Shown piece after piece: positions 1 to 8,250 of a stretch of DNA of 64,000 bases (its first letter is position 1; each line of letters begins with the position of its first letter). The stretch comes from Calditrichales bacterium MX18-03 (GTDB taxonomy: Bacteria; Bacillota; Clostridia; Lutisporales; Lutisporaceae). The notes beneath the pieces were generated by a model. That model was not told the origin of the DNA. It made no database searches and saw only the letters and a list, made by a program, of their open reading frames with translations. Both the position numbers and the translations under genes were made by a program. The stretch lies in the NCBI GenBank assembly GCA_021083345.1, contig JAJGRE010000001.1, forward strand, positions 248,001-312,000. Direction: 5' to 3'.

Positions 1-401
1 CTGACGGATTAAGTCCCCTTCTGTCTGCGTAATGACGTTTTCCTTAATCAGGGAATCCAGCAGGCTTCCTTTCTTTCTTGACTCTTCTCTCTGTTCCTTG
101 GTCATCCGCTGTCTTTCTAATGCTGCTTTTTCCATATATTGCAGAATTTCGTCCGCTTTCGCCCTGCTGATTTTTCCTTCTTCTACCAGCTTGTCAAGTA
201 CAGCCTTCAAATATTCTGCCGGCTTTTTCTGTTGCCTGCCTGCCTTGTTCTCTTGCTCAAGCCTTGACAGCTTCAACCCCGCATAAGCATTGCCGCCTGT
301 GCTGCGTTCCACCGCAAAGACGGGCAGTGCAGCCGTCACCAGAAAGGTTCCTGCCAGCACAGCACCGATGATCTTATTTCTTACAGAACCTGCCGCCATT
401 C
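1..401 (-). CDS. Hypothetical secreted or membrane-anchored helical protein (partial)
   Basis: The reading frame opens at an ATG (401) preceded by an AGGAG ribosome-binding site 8 bases upstream and runs off the left edge, so 133 N-terminal residues are visible. Residues 1-31 form a hydrophobic export signal or membrane anchor (short basic start, IIGAVLAGTFLVTAALPVFA, AxA-like cleavage region). The rest is charged and helical, with two similar segments of the type LDKLVEEGKISRAKADEIL and LDSLIKENVITQTEGDLI, resembling the repeated short helical hairpins of small clostridial and bacillar envelope proteins (YckD/DUF2680-like). That family assignment is a guess; no catalytic motif is visible. 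Two dyads lie just upstream. Confidence 0.6.
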
Positions 402-433
402 ACATTCTCCTTTCGTTTTCCTCAAGAGCCGCA

Positions 434-490
434 TGAAAGCCTCCGGTCACTTTATGACCGCTTTCATATAACGGAATGCTTCCGCTATAT
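434..490. repeat. Two adjacent inverted repeats upstream of the first gene
   Basis: Positions 434-466 hold TGAAAGC..GGTCA..TGACC..GCTTTCA, a long dyad. Positions 466-490 hold a second one, ATATAACGGAA against TTCCG-TATAT. They sit between the partial gene on the minus strand and the tRNA promoter on the plus strand. They could be operators or leader hairpins of the minus-strand gene. Neither has a T-run typical of a terminator. Confidence 0.5.
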
Positions 491-626
491 TCTTAGTTTA
501 AGCAGCTTTTGTGATAATCTTGTGATGAAAAATAAGAAACTTATTAGAAGAATTCCCATCTCATCTTCATATTTTCATGAATTGACGAGCTTCTTCAGAA
601 TATATAGCGGTTGCATGAATTTGCTA

Positions 627-655
627 TTGACACAAAGACGAATATTATTTATAAT
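627..655 (+). promoter_or_regulatory. Sigma-A promoter of tRNA-Trp
   Basis: A perfect -35 (TTGACA, 627-632) and perfect -10 (TATAAT, 650-655) are separated by 17 bases. Transcription would start a few bases before the tRNA at 670, as expected for a strong stable-RNA promoter. Confidence 0.85.
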
Positions 656-669
656 AGATTCTGTGTCAC

Positions 670-745
670 AGGGGTATAGCTCAACCGGTAGAGTAGTGGT
701 CTCCAAAACCATTGGTTGTGGGTTCAAGTCCTACTGCCCCTGCCA
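670..745 (+). tRNA. trnW: tRNA-Trp (anticodon CCA)
   Basis: The 76-base cloverleaf folds completely: acceptor stem AGGGGTA with TGCCCCT, a D-stem GCTC/GAGT, an anticodon stem GTGGT/ACCAT with loop CTCCAAA (anticodon CCA), a T-arm containing GGTTCAAGTCC, discriminator G and an encoded CCA tail. It stands alone with its own promoter and terminator. Short ORFs overlapping it are spurious. Confidence 0.95.
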
Positions 746-757
746 TATATGAAGATT

Positions 758-792
758 ACAGCCGCATATTGAATGCGGCTGTTTTGTTTTTT
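758..792 (+). terminator. Rho-independent terminator of tRNA-Trp
   Basis: A 9-bp GC-rich stem (CAGCCGCAT 759-767 with ATGCGGCTG 773-781) is followed by a T-rich run (782-792). Confidence 0.85.
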
Positions 793-824
793 GCATTTTG
801 TTTACGTAATATTTTCTATGTTAA

Positions 825-1571
825 CTAAAAGCAGCCCGGCTGCTTCACACCCCATTTTCTTAGTGTATGATCCTTGCCGATCCACACTGCGGTTCCGGTC
901 GGGATTACATCATACAGTTCCCGAATGTCCGAGTTGATCATTCTGATGCAGCCTTTAGATATCTCCAAGCCGATGGAGTAAGGGCTATTGTTGCCGTGAA
1001 TGCCGTATTTATAGCCCTTTCCCGGCGAAAGACCTAACCATCTGTAGCCCAGGGGATTCTTTGCCGTGCCGCCCTTTACGCGTTCCTTTGTCTCAGGGTT
1101 GATCCATACCGGATTTTTACCCTTGATCACCAACGAAAACTTGCCTTCCGGCGTTGAGGTTGTGTTCTTGCCAATGGCTACCGGGAATTTTCTTACCACA
1201 TCGCCGCCCTGGTAGAGTGTCAGAATCCGCTTGGTCTGATTGATCGTGATCCAATAGCCTTCAGAGGGCGGTGCAGCCACATTGTCCGGATGATCATAGC
1301 GCCCGTTTATGGTCAAGCGGTTGATGACGGCGCTTTCGAAGCGGTGTCCGGCAATACCGTCCGCAGTCAGGTTGTTGTCGCATTGAAACCGGAGGATTGC
1401 GTTCCTGTAGTTGACCGCGTCTCTAATATGATCGATTTGATAAAATCCAAGCGTTTTCAAGGCGTTGACATATGGACGGCTGTCTTGCCTACATGCCGAT
1501 GCCTGCAGTTCCGGCAGGCACGCCAGATATAAAAAAGCTGTCAGCACAAAGGCTGCAACCGTTTTGACCAT
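825..1571 (-). CDS. L,D-transpeptidase with peptidoglycan-binding domain
   Basis: This 248-residue exported protein has a signal peptide (about residues 1-26, cleavage near LQASA). Residues about 30-95 form a peptidoglycan-binding-type domain (ADGIAGHRFESAV), and residues 105-240 form a YkuD L,D-transpeptidase domain. The catalytic signature HGNNSPYSIG...SKGCIRM is complete, with the nucleophilic Cys in GCIRM. YkuD enzymes make 3-3 cross-links in peptidoglycan or attach proteins to it, acting outside the membrane. It is transcribed alone: asnS upstream ends in its own terminator. A spore-cortex or envelope role is possible but not shown. Confidence 0.88.
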   Translation of the reverse strand: MVKTVAAFVLTAFLYLACLPELQASACRQDSRPYVNALKTLGFYQIDHIRDAVNYRNAILRFQCDNNLTADGIAGHRFESAVINRLTINGRYDHPDNVAAPPSEGYWITINQTKRILTLYQGGDVVRKFPVAIGKNTTSTPEGKFSLVIKGKNPVWINPETKERVKGGTAKNPLGYRWLGLSPGKGYKYGIHGNNSPYSIGLEISKGCIRMINSDIRELYDVIPTGTAVWIGKDHTLRKWGVKQPGCF

Positions 1572-1803
1572 ATCAACCCTCCTTCATGATTTACAAAATG
1601 TTTTTATAAAATTAGTATCTGTTTTTCAGAGCAACTTATGAGAACCTAAAATTGGACTGCGCCACTTCCATTTTTGTAAAAAAAAGCGGATGGACAAGTC
1701 CATTATATATGAAATGATAAACCTTCATTAAAACGGACGGCATATATAAGCTCGTATTGTTAGCCTTATCAGATCTAAAACTGGGACTATCCCTCTGCTT
1801 CCG

Positions 1804-1836
1804 CAAAAATAAAAGGAATAGGCGCTAGCCTATTCC
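1804..1836 (-). terminator. Terminator after asnS
   Basis: A perfect 9-bp stem (GGAATAGGC/GCCTATTCC) with a 4-base loop is followed on the minus strand by a T-rich run. It lies 9 bases past the asnS stop codon. Confidence 0.88.
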
Positions 1837-1844
1837 AATATGAA

Positions 1845-3233
1845 CTAAAACTCTGCTGATTTGACGGTTCTGGGGAAGGGTACGACATCTCGGATGTTGG
1901 ACATCCCGGTGATGTACATGATGATGCGCTCGAAGCCCAGACCATAGCCGGCATGCTTCACCCCGCCGTATTTTCTGGTATCCAGGTACCACCAGTAATC
2001 CTCCTTGTGAAGTCCCAGTTCCTCCATTCTCTTTTCAAGAACATCCAGCCGTTCTTCCCTCTGGCTTCCGCCGATGATCTCACCAACGCCGGGCACCAGA
2101 AGGTCCATTGCTGCCACGGTCTTGTTGTCCTCATTCATCCTCATATAGAAAGCTTTGATTTCCTTGGGATAGTTGATGACAAATACCGGCTTCTTGAAAA
2201 CCTGCTCGGTCAGGTACCGCTCATGCTCTGTCTGCAAATCACAGCCCCATTTTACAGGGTATTCGAACTGGACCCCGGACTTGATCAGTATGTCGACAGC
2301 CTCGGTATAGGTGACACAACCGAATTCGGAGCTGACGATATTCTGAAGCCTCTCAAGCAGTGTCTTGTCGATAAAACTGTTGAAAAACGCCATTTCTTCC
2401 GGTGCGTTCTCCAATATGTAGTTGATGATGTATTTGACCATGTCCTCTGCCAGCTTCATGTTGTCGGTCAGCTCGGCAAAGGCAATTTCAGGTTCGATCA
2501 TCCAGAATTCTGCTGCGTGCCTCGGCGTATTGGAATTCTCCGCCCTGAAGGTAGGCCCGAAGGTGTATACATTTCTGAAGGCCATGCAGAAGGTCTCAAC
2601 GTTTAATTGACCGCTGACGGTCAGATTGGATTCCTTGCAAAAGAAGTCCTTGGAATAGTCAATCTTACCCGAATCATTCATCGGCAGCTTATCCAGATCC
2701 AATGTCGTTACTCTGAACATCTCACCGGCACCTTCACAGTCACTGCCGGTTATGATAGGCGCATGAACATAGACAAATCCCTGCTCCTGGAAGAAACGGT
2801 GAATGGCATAAGCCACCAGGGATCTTACCCTGAATACGGCAGAAAAAGTATTGGTCCTGGGCCTCAAATGGGCTATCGTCCTTAAGAATTCAAAGGAATG
2901 GCTTTTCTTCTGAAGGGGATAGTCCGGTGAAGAAGTGCCCTCAATGGCAATCCGCCCGGCTTTCAGCTCGAAGGGCTGTTTTGCACCCGGCGACTCAACC
3001 AGAGTCCCTTCAACGCGAATAGCCGCGCCTACGCCCAGTTTTGAAACTTCCTTGAAGTTCTCCAGCCCATCCTCATAGACAATCTGAAGGTTCTTGAAGA
3101 AGCTTCCGTCATTCAGTTCTATAAATCCGAAGTTTTTGGATGCTCTCTCTGTCTTGATCCACCCGGATACGGTGATATCCCTATTGAGGTATTCCTGCGG
3201 CTGTCTGTACAGCTGCTTTATCATCACGTCCAT
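1845..3233 (-). CDS. asnS: Asparaginyl-tRNA synthetase
   Basis: This 462-residue class IIb synthetase charges tRNA-Asn with asparagine in the cytosol. An N-terminal OB-fold anticodon-binding domain (residues about 15-115, [19 protein letters not shown]) precedes the class II catalytic core. Motif 2 is [21 protein letters not shown]-like near residue 230, and motif 3 is [15 protein letters not shown] near the C-terminus. The TPRHAAEF form of motif 2 is typical of AsnRS rather than AspRS. Length is normal. It is the last gene of a run with purB, the aminotransferase and the PHP gene, starting 16 bases after purB. Confidence 0.96.
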   Translation of the reverse strand: MDVMIKQLYRQPQEYLNRDITVSGWIKTERASKNFGFIELNDGSFFKNLQIVYEDGLENFKEVSKLGVGAAIRVEGTLVESPGAKQPFELKAGRIAIEGTSSPDYPLQKKSHSFEFLRTIAHLRPRTNTFSAVFRVRSLVAYAIHRFFQEQGFVYVHAPIITGSDCEGAGEMFRVTTLDLDKLPMNDSGKIDYSKDFFCKESNLTVSGQLNVETFCMAFRNVYTFGPTFRAENSNTPRHAAEFWMIEPEIAFAELTDNMKLAEDMVKYIINYILENAPEEMAFFNSFIDKTLLERLQNIVSSEFGCVTYTEAVDILIKSGVQFEYPVKWGCDLQTEHERYLTEQVFKKPVFVINYPKEIKAFYMRMNEDNKTVAAMDLLVPGVGEIIGGSQREERLDVLEKRMEELGLHKEDYWWYLDTRKYGGVKHAGYGLGFERIIMYITGMSNIRDVVPFPRTVKSAEF

Positions 3234-3249
3234 TTTCTTTCCTCCTCGC

Positions 3250-4683
3250 TTAAACCTTTAAATCCACTTCCAGATCCAGGCATGCCTCGTTTTCCTTCAA
3301 TATCGGCAGAATGTGCTCCTCCAGGAACTCCACTACCTGCTCCGGCGCGCGTCCGATAAAGTTTCGGGCATCCATCAAGGAGTCGATCTCCTCCTTGCTC
3401 AGCCTGAAACTGTCATCTCCTTCAATAAGGCTGATCAGGTTGTTATCCAGCCCTTCCTCTTTTACACGCCTGCCTGCTTCAATGGAGTAAACCCTTATTC
3501 TTTCATGCAGCTCCTGCCTGTCTCCACCCCGCATGACCGCTTCCATCAGGATGTTCTCCGTTGCCATGAATGGCAGCTCTTCGCGGACATGCTTTGCAAT
3601 CATTTTTTCATAGACCACCAATCCGGAGGTCACATTGATCATGATGTTTAAAATGCTGTCCACTGCCAGGAAGGCCTGAGGTATTGCTATCCGCTTGTTG
3701 GCCGAGTCGTCCAGGGTCCTTTCGAACCATTGGGTAGCTGCTGTAACTGCCGGGTTCGCTCCATTGACGATCACATACCGTGCCAGCGCAGCAATGCGCT
3801 CGCAGCGCATCGGATTGCGCTTGTAAGCCATCGCTGAGGAGCCGATCTGATTCTTTTCAAAGGGTTCCTCTATCTCCTTCAGGTTCTGGAGCAGGCGTAT
3901 GTCGTTGCTGAACTTGTGCGCCGATTCTGCTATCTGGGTCAATACATTCAGCACCTGGCTATCCAGCTTTCTGGGATAGGTCTGACCGGTTACGGCAAAG
4001 GACTTGTCAAAGCCCATTTTTTCAGCAATCATCTGGTCCAACGTCTTTATCTTTTCGTGATCGCCGTTGAAAAGTGCCATGAAGCTGGCTTGAGTGCCGG
4101 TTGTTCCTTTGACGCCCCGAAGCTTCATCCGGCTCAGTTGGAAGTCTAATTCCTCCAGATCCATCAGAAAATCCTGCATCCATAGACAGCAGCGCTTGCC
4201 GACCGTGGTCAGCTGAGCAGGCTGAAAATGTGTAAAGCCTAATGCAGGCAGATCCTTATAGGCTGCAGCAAACTTTGCCATATTGCTGATGGTATTGAGA
4301 AGCTTGACACGGATTTGACGCAGCCCTTCCGTCATCTGGATGACATCGGTGTTGTCCCCCACATAAGCGCTGGTGGCACCAAGGTGTATAATGGGCTTTG
4401 CTTTGGGGCATTGAAGCCCGAAGGCATGTACATGGGACATGACATCATGCCGTGTTTCCTTTTCTCTTTTTTCTGCTTCCTCGTAATTGATATCTTCAAT
4501 GTGGGCCTTCATCTCGTCGATCTGTTCCTGGGATATGTTGAGGCCCAGCGCCTTCTCGCCCTCCGCCAGCGCTATCCAAAGCTTTCGCCAGGTAGAAAAC
4601 TTATAGTCCTCAGAAAAGATATAGGACATTTCCTTGCTGGCATAACGGCTGATTAAAGGGTTTTGATATGTATTTCTCACCAT
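3250..4683 (-). CDS. purB: Adenylosuccinate lyase
   Basis: This 477-residue fumarase/aspartase-superfamily enzyme acts twice in purine synthesis, releasing fumarate from SAICAR and from adenylosuccinate. The family signature loop [14 protein letters not shown] is present near residue 285. Other conserved blocks are the HVHAFG segment with a catalytic His and the [13 protein letters not shown] segment. Length fits the longer clostridial PurB type. It sits 11 bases downstream of the aminotransferase and 16 bases upstream of asnS; no other pur gene is in the window. Confidence 0.95.
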   Translation of the reverse strand: MVRNTYQNPLISRYASKEMSYIFSEDYKFSTWRKLWIALAEGEKALGLNISQEQIDEMKAHIEDINYEEAEKREKETRHDVMSHVHAFGLQCPKAKPIIHLGATSAYVGDNTDVIQMTEGLRQIRVKLLNTISNMAKFAAAYKDLPALGFTHFQPAQLTTVGKRCCLWMQDFLMDLEELDFQLSRMKLRGVKGTTGTQASFMALFNGDHEKIKTLDQMIAEKMGFDKSFAVTGQTYPRKLDSQVLNVLTQIAESAHKFSNDIRLLQNLKEIEEPFEKNQIGSSAMAYKRNPMRCERIAALARYVIVNGANPAVTAATQWFERTLDDSANKRIAIPQAFLAVDSILNIMINVTSGLVVYEKMIAKHVREELPFMATENILMEAVMRGGDRQELHERIRVYSIEAGRRVKEEGLDNNLISLIEGDDSFRLSKEEIDSLMDARNFIGRAPEQVVEFLEEHILPILKENEACLDLEVDLKV

Positions 4684-4694
4684 TTCTTCCTTCC

Positions 4695-5897
4695 TTATAT
4701 AAGATTTTCCTTTACAAAACGCTCAAACTGGTCCAGTCCCTTCCGGATGGTTTCCATTGAGGTTGCATAGGATAACCGGATATAGCTGTCTGTTCCGAAT
4801 GCTGCGCCCGGCACCACGGCCACATGGCCTTTTTCCAGCATGAGCTGTGCAAAATCCATGGAGGAATTGAGCTTCACCCCACACATCTCTCTTCCAAGGT
4901 AGCTGCTGATGTCAACATAAACATAAAAAGCACCCTCAGGCTTGATGCAGCTTAAGCCATCCATTGCATTAAAGCGCTCGTACATATAGGTTCTTCTCTT
5001 TTCGAATTCAGTTACCATATTGACAACATCATCCTGAGGTCCGCTCAATGCAGCAGTCGAAGCGTACTGTGTGATGGAACTGGGATGCGAAACCGCATGA
5101 CTCTGCACGCTGGACATGGCCTTGATGATTTTCTCGCTGCCTGCAGCATAGCCAAGTCTCCACCCAGTCATGGCATACGCCTTTGACATTCCGTTGATGA
5201 CAATGGTCAGCTCTTTTATCTCTTCGCCCAGGGAAGCAATGCTGACATGCTGTTTTCCGTCATAAACCAGTCTTTCATAGATTTCGTCGGATACGACACA
5301 GAGGTTCTTTTCTACAGCCACTTCCGCAATATCCCTCAGTTCCTGCTCCGAGTATACGGCACCGGTAGGATTGCTGGGCGTATTGATGAGGATGGCTTTG
5401 GTCTTGGGTGATATGGCTTGCAGCAGCTCATCCTTCGTCATTTTGAAATTGTTTTCCCTTTTGGTTTCTACCAGGACAGGAACCCCATCATTCAGCTTAA
5501 TGATCTCTGTGTAGCTGACCCAATAGGGCACAGGCACCACCACTTCATCCCCAGGGTTCAGTATGGCAGCGAAGGTGTTGGATAAAGAATGTTTGGCGCC
5601 GCTTGATGTGATAATCTGATTGGGCGTATACTTCAGCCCGTTTTCCTTTTCCAGCTTTGCACAGATCGCCTTTCTTAGTTCCATTGTGCCTTGTGCAGCG
5701 GTATAACGTGTAACGCCTTTATTGATGGCTTCAATGGCCGCATCACGGATATACTTCGGCGTGTCAAAGTCAGGTTCACCTGCACCAAAGCCGTAGACAT
5801 TGATGCCGTCTGCTACCATCTGCTTCAGCTTTGCGTCGATAGCCAGTGTCAGTGAAGGCGCGATGCCGGCAATTTTCTTGGATACATTAATACTCAT
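4695..5897 (-). CDS. aspC: Class I/II PLP-dependent aminotransferase (aspartate aminotransferase type)
   Basis: This 400-residue fold-type I aminotransferase shows NTPSNPTGAVY, the pyridoxal-phosphate lysine in GMSKAYAMTGWRLGYA (about residue 237) and the C-terminal substrate Arg in YIRLSYA. It resembles the Ig-subgroup aspartate aminotransferases common in Firmicutes, which make aspartate/oxaloacetate and glutamate/2-oxoglutarate pairs. Linkage to asnS and purB, which use asparagine and aspartate, supports an aspartate role. Exact substrate range cannot be read from sequence. Its start overlaps the end of the PHP gene by 11 bases, implying translational coupling. Confidence 0.88.
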   Translation of the reverse strand: MSINVSKKIAGIAPSLTLAIDAKLKQMVADGINVYGFGAGEPDFDTPKYIRDAAIEAINKGVTRYTAAQGTMELRKAICAKLEKENGLKYTPNQIITSSGAKHSLSNTFAAILNPGDEVVVPVPYWVSYTEIIKLNDGVPVLVETKRENNFKMTKDELLQAISPKTKAILINTPSNPTGAVYSEQELRDIAEVAVEKNLCVVSDEIYERLVYDGKQHVSIASLGEEIKELTIVINGMSKAYAMTGWRLGYAAGSEKIIKAMSSVQSHAVSHPSSITQYASTAALSGPQDDVVNMVTEFEKRRTYMYERFNAMDGLSCIKPEGAFYVYVDISSYLGREMCGVKLNSSMDFAQLMLEKGHVAVVPGAAFGTDSYIRLSYATSMETIRKGLDQFERFVKENLI

Positions 5898-6744
5898 GTT
5901 TCCCCCTCCTGTTATCTTTCCTAATATTTAAAGCTAAATCCTTCAGCTCTATTACAACTTGGTCGTCTACAAATACATTGCCCATGATGGGCTCATTGTT
6001 AAAAAAAGATCCGTGACAGTCAGAGCCTCCGGTAATGATCAGATTGCGTGCTTTCGCTATTTGCAGCGCCTGCCGTATGTCTTCATCACCATGCTTTGTG
6101 TGATAAACTTCAATCCCTCTTATTCCAAGGTCCAGAACCTTTCCGATGACGGCTTTGTTCTTGATCAGGCCTGGATGCGCCAGGACCGGAACACCGCCAA
6201 GCCGGTCAATCATCCGAACTGCTTCCTCGCTGCTCAATTTATATCTTTCCACATAGGCGGGACAGCCTTTGCCGATATACTTGCTGAAGGCGTCCTTAGT
6301 ACTCTCGATATACCCCTTCTTTATCATAGCACGGGCGATGTGGGGCCTGCCGATGATACCTGTATCAGCTATTCGCTCCACCTGCTCAAGGCTGATGTCG
6401 AAGCCCAGCCCCTTGAGCTTTTCAATCATTTTGTAGGCGCGACCGTGTCTTGAGTTCTGCATGGTTTCCAATTCACTCAGGAACCATTTTTCCTTGTAGT
6501 CTATGTAGTACCCGAGAATGTGAACTTCGTCCTCCTCAAAAGAAGTGCTCAGTTCGATTCCGGGGACAATTTCCACGTGATGCTGCTCTCCTGCCGATAT
6601 TGCAGCTTCCAGTCCGTTCACCGTATCATGGTCTGTAATTGCGATGGTGCTTAACCGCTTGATTCCAGCCCATCTTACAGCTTCTTCCGGAATCAGTTCC
6701 CCGTCTGATGCCGTCGTATGTACATGCAGATCTGCTTTTCCCAT
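5887..6744 (-). CDS. PHP-domain metal-dependent phosphoesterase (YciV/RnaAM-like)
   Basis: The 285-residue PHP domain carries the metal ligands in order: DLHVHTTASDG, ITDHD, GIELS, HILGYY, HPGL and the C-terminal GSDCHG. Proteins of this type hydrolyse nucleoside 3',5'-bisphosphates or trim RNA 5' ends. The ATG at 6744 was chosen because GGAGG sits just upstream; an in-frame ATG four codons earlier overlaps that site. It is the first gene of the asnS operon, behind a likely promoter at 6856-6886. Confidence 0.85.
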   Translation of the reverse strand: MGKADLHVHTTASDGELIPEEAVRWAGIKRLSTIAITDHDTVNGLEAAISAGEQHHVEIVPGIELSTSFEEDEVHILGYYIDYKEKWFLSELETMQNSRHGRAYKMIEKLKGLGFDISLEQVERIADTGIIGRPHIARAMIKKGYIESTKDAFSKYIGKGCPAYVERYKLSSEEAVRMIDRLGGVPVLAHPGLIKNKAVIGKVLDLGIRGIEVYHTKHGDEDIRQALQIAKARNLIITGGSDCHGSFFNNEPIMGNVFVDDQVVIELKDLALNIRKDNRRGKHEY

Positions 6745-6855
6745 GTTTACCTCCATGCGATTGAAAACTGAGATGCCTCAACACAATGACCGCAGCATGA
6801 AACAAGAAGCACCAAACACGTAACAATTATAGTATAAACATTTCCAACAACTTTA

Positions 6856-6886
6856 ATTATATCATTAAGCCATGGTAAAATGTCAA
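6856..6886 (-). promoter_or_regulatory. Probable sigma-A promoter of the PHP-aspC-purB-asnS operon
   Basis: TTGACA (6881-6886) and TATAAT (6856-6861) match consensus exactly. The spacing of 19 bases is longer than ideal, so the call is tentative. Confidence 0.5.
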
Positions 6887-6926
6887 GAATAAAGGGGGCG
6901 TTTGGCGGCTATTGAAGCCTTTGAAA

Positions 6927-6960
6927 ATTAAAAAACCTGCCTATTTCTAAAGCAGGTTTT
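6927..6960 (-). terminator. Terminator after spoVS
   Basis: A 9-bp stem (AAAACCTGC 6932-6940 with GCAGGTTTT 6952-6960) is followed by a T-run on the minus strand. It begins directly at the spoVS stop codon. Confidence 0.85.
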
Positions 6961-6964
6961 ATGG

Positions 6965-7225
6965 TTATCTGGGTTCAATAATCAGTTTGATTGCGGTTCT
7001 CTCTTCCCCGTCAATTTGTATGTCCGTAAAGGCAGGGATACAAATCAGATCGATTCCGGAGGGTGCCACAAACCCTCTCGCAATGGCAACAGCTTTGATT
7101 GCTTGATTTAAAGCGCCGGCCCCGATGGTCTGTATTTCTGCCGACCCATTTTCTCTCAACACGCCGGCCAGAGCGCCTGCAACAGAATTGGGATTGGATT
7201 TTGCAGAAACCTTAAGTACCTCCAT
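6965..7225 (-). CDS. spoVS: Stage V sporulation protein S
   Basis: This 86-residue protein covers the whole SpoVS family length: MEVLKVSAKSNPNSVAGALAG at the start, then a GAGALNQAIKAVAIARGF block. SpoVS is a small nucleic-acid-binding Alba-like protein that affects spore coat and late sporulation stages. In Bacillus it follows rny and ymdB; the same order is seen here. A GGGGGGC ribosome-binding site precedes the ATG. It has its own terminator and a sigma-H-like promoter. Confidence 0.95.
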   Translation of the reverse strand: MEVLKVSAKSNPNSVAGALAGVLRENGSAEIQTIGAGALNQAIKAVAIARGFVAPSGIDLICIPAFTDIQIDGEERTAIKLIIEPR

Positions 7226-7274
7226 TTTATTGCCCCCCTAATCATTTTCAAAAATTTTCTGATATAGGCAATTT

Positions 7275-7301
7275 ATTCTACAAAATTTCGCAAAACCCTT
7301 C
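7275..7301 (-). promoter_or_regulatory. Sigma-H-like promoter of spoVS
   Basis: GAAGGGTTT (7293-7301) matches the sigma-H -35 consensus RWAGGAWWT at 8 of 9 positions. It lies 13 bases from AGAAT (7275-7279), which fits the -10 element HGAAT. spoVS is sigma-H controlled in Bacillus, which supports the reading. Predicted leader length is about 40 bases. Confidence 0.55.
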
Positions 7302-7355
7302 TTTTTTCTACAAGTTTTGATATTGCAGCATCGTTATCATCCGCTCATTTTCACT

Positions 7356-8129
7356 TTATATCGAATTGGAAATACGCCTGATGCCTACCGTTCTGAATTT
7401 ATCGTCCAATTCAACAATCACTGCGCCCAGCACCGCTTCCCCTTCGGCTACTTCAAATCGTGCCGGCAGCGAAGTCAAGAACTTTTTGATGATAATATCC
7501 TTATCCACCCCCAAGATAGAGTCCAAAGGACCGGTCATACCCACATCCGTAATATAGGCGGTTCCTTGCGGCAGCACCCGCTCATCTGATGTCTGTACAT
7601 GGGTATGGGTGCCAAGGACTGCGCTGGCCCTTCCGTCCAGGTACCAGCCCATTGCCTGCTTTTCAGAGGTAGCCTCGGCGTGAAAATCAACGATCACCAC
7701 GTCGGCCCTTCCCTTGATCTTTGCCAGAGTCTTATCTGCAGTCTGAAAGGGGCATTCCACGCATTCCATAAAGACTCTGCCGCATAGGTTCAGGACTGCG
7801 ACCCTTACCCCGTTCTTCTCAAGAACGATGAATCCATTACCCGGCGTACCTTCCGGATAGTTGGCCGGACGTATCATCCGTTCGGCATCAAAAATAAAAT
7901 CGAATATTTCCTTTTTGGCCCAGGTATGGTTGCCCAGCGTCACCACATCTATTCCCATCTCCAGCAGCTCATCGTAAGTGCTTCTGGTTATGCCCACACC
8001 GCCGGCCGTATTCTCGCCGTTGGCAATGATGAAATCAATGCTGTTCTGCGCTATTAAAGCTGGAAGGTTCTTTTTCAGGTAGTTCCGTCCCGGTCTGCCA
8101 ACGATATCCCCAATAAACAGTATATTCAT
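7356..8129 (-). CDS. ymdB: YmdB-family metallophosphoesterase (2',3'-cyclic phosphodiesterase type)
   Basis: The 257-residue TIGR00282-type protein carries GDIVGRPGR, NGENTAGGVG, TLGNHTW, DFHAEATSEK and GTHTHVQTSDE, the ordered metal ligands of the calcineurin-like YmdB family. In Bacillus YmdB is a phosphodiesterase affecting biofilm and motility decisions, and its gene is linked to rny and spoVS as it is here. Length is normal (about 260). It starts 121 bases after rny, beyond the rny terminator, so it probably has its own promoter. Confidence 0.93.
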   Translation of the reverse strand: MNILFIGDIVGRPGRNYLKKNLPALIAQNSIDFIIANGENTAGGVGITRSTYDELLEMGIDVVTLGNHTWAKKEIFDFIFDAERMIRPANYPEGTPGNGFIVLEKNGVRVAVLNLCGRVFMECVECPFQTADKTLAKIKGRADVVIVDFHAEATSEKQAMGWYLDGRASAVLGTHTHVQTSDERVLPQGTAYITDVGMTGPLDSILGVDKDIIIKKFLTSLPARFEVAEGEAVLGAVIVELDDKFRTVGIRRISNSI

Positions 8130-8198
8130 GTTGTCCTCCTTGTTTATCTGCTTGACTTAGGTGCTGCCAATATCTTATGTAAAGTGATGCCCTATGAT

Positions 8199-8243
8199 TA
8201 AAAAAGGCGGTAACATGATTGCATCAAGCAACATGTTAACCGC
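8199..8243 (-). terminator. Terminator after rny
   Basis: A long stem (GCGGTAACATG 8207-8217 against CATGTTAACCGC 8232-8243, one bulge) is followed on the minus strand by a T-run at 8199-8205. Confidence 0.82.
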
Positions 8244-8250
8244 ACATTTT

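Noticed and set aside
522-752. 76-codon frame over the tRNA
   Set aside because: It runs through the tRNA-Trp gene and its promoter.
1572-1844. Riboswitch upstream of the L,D-transpeptidase
   Set aside because: Short palindromes and the direct repeats are present, but no known riboswitch core could be recognised.
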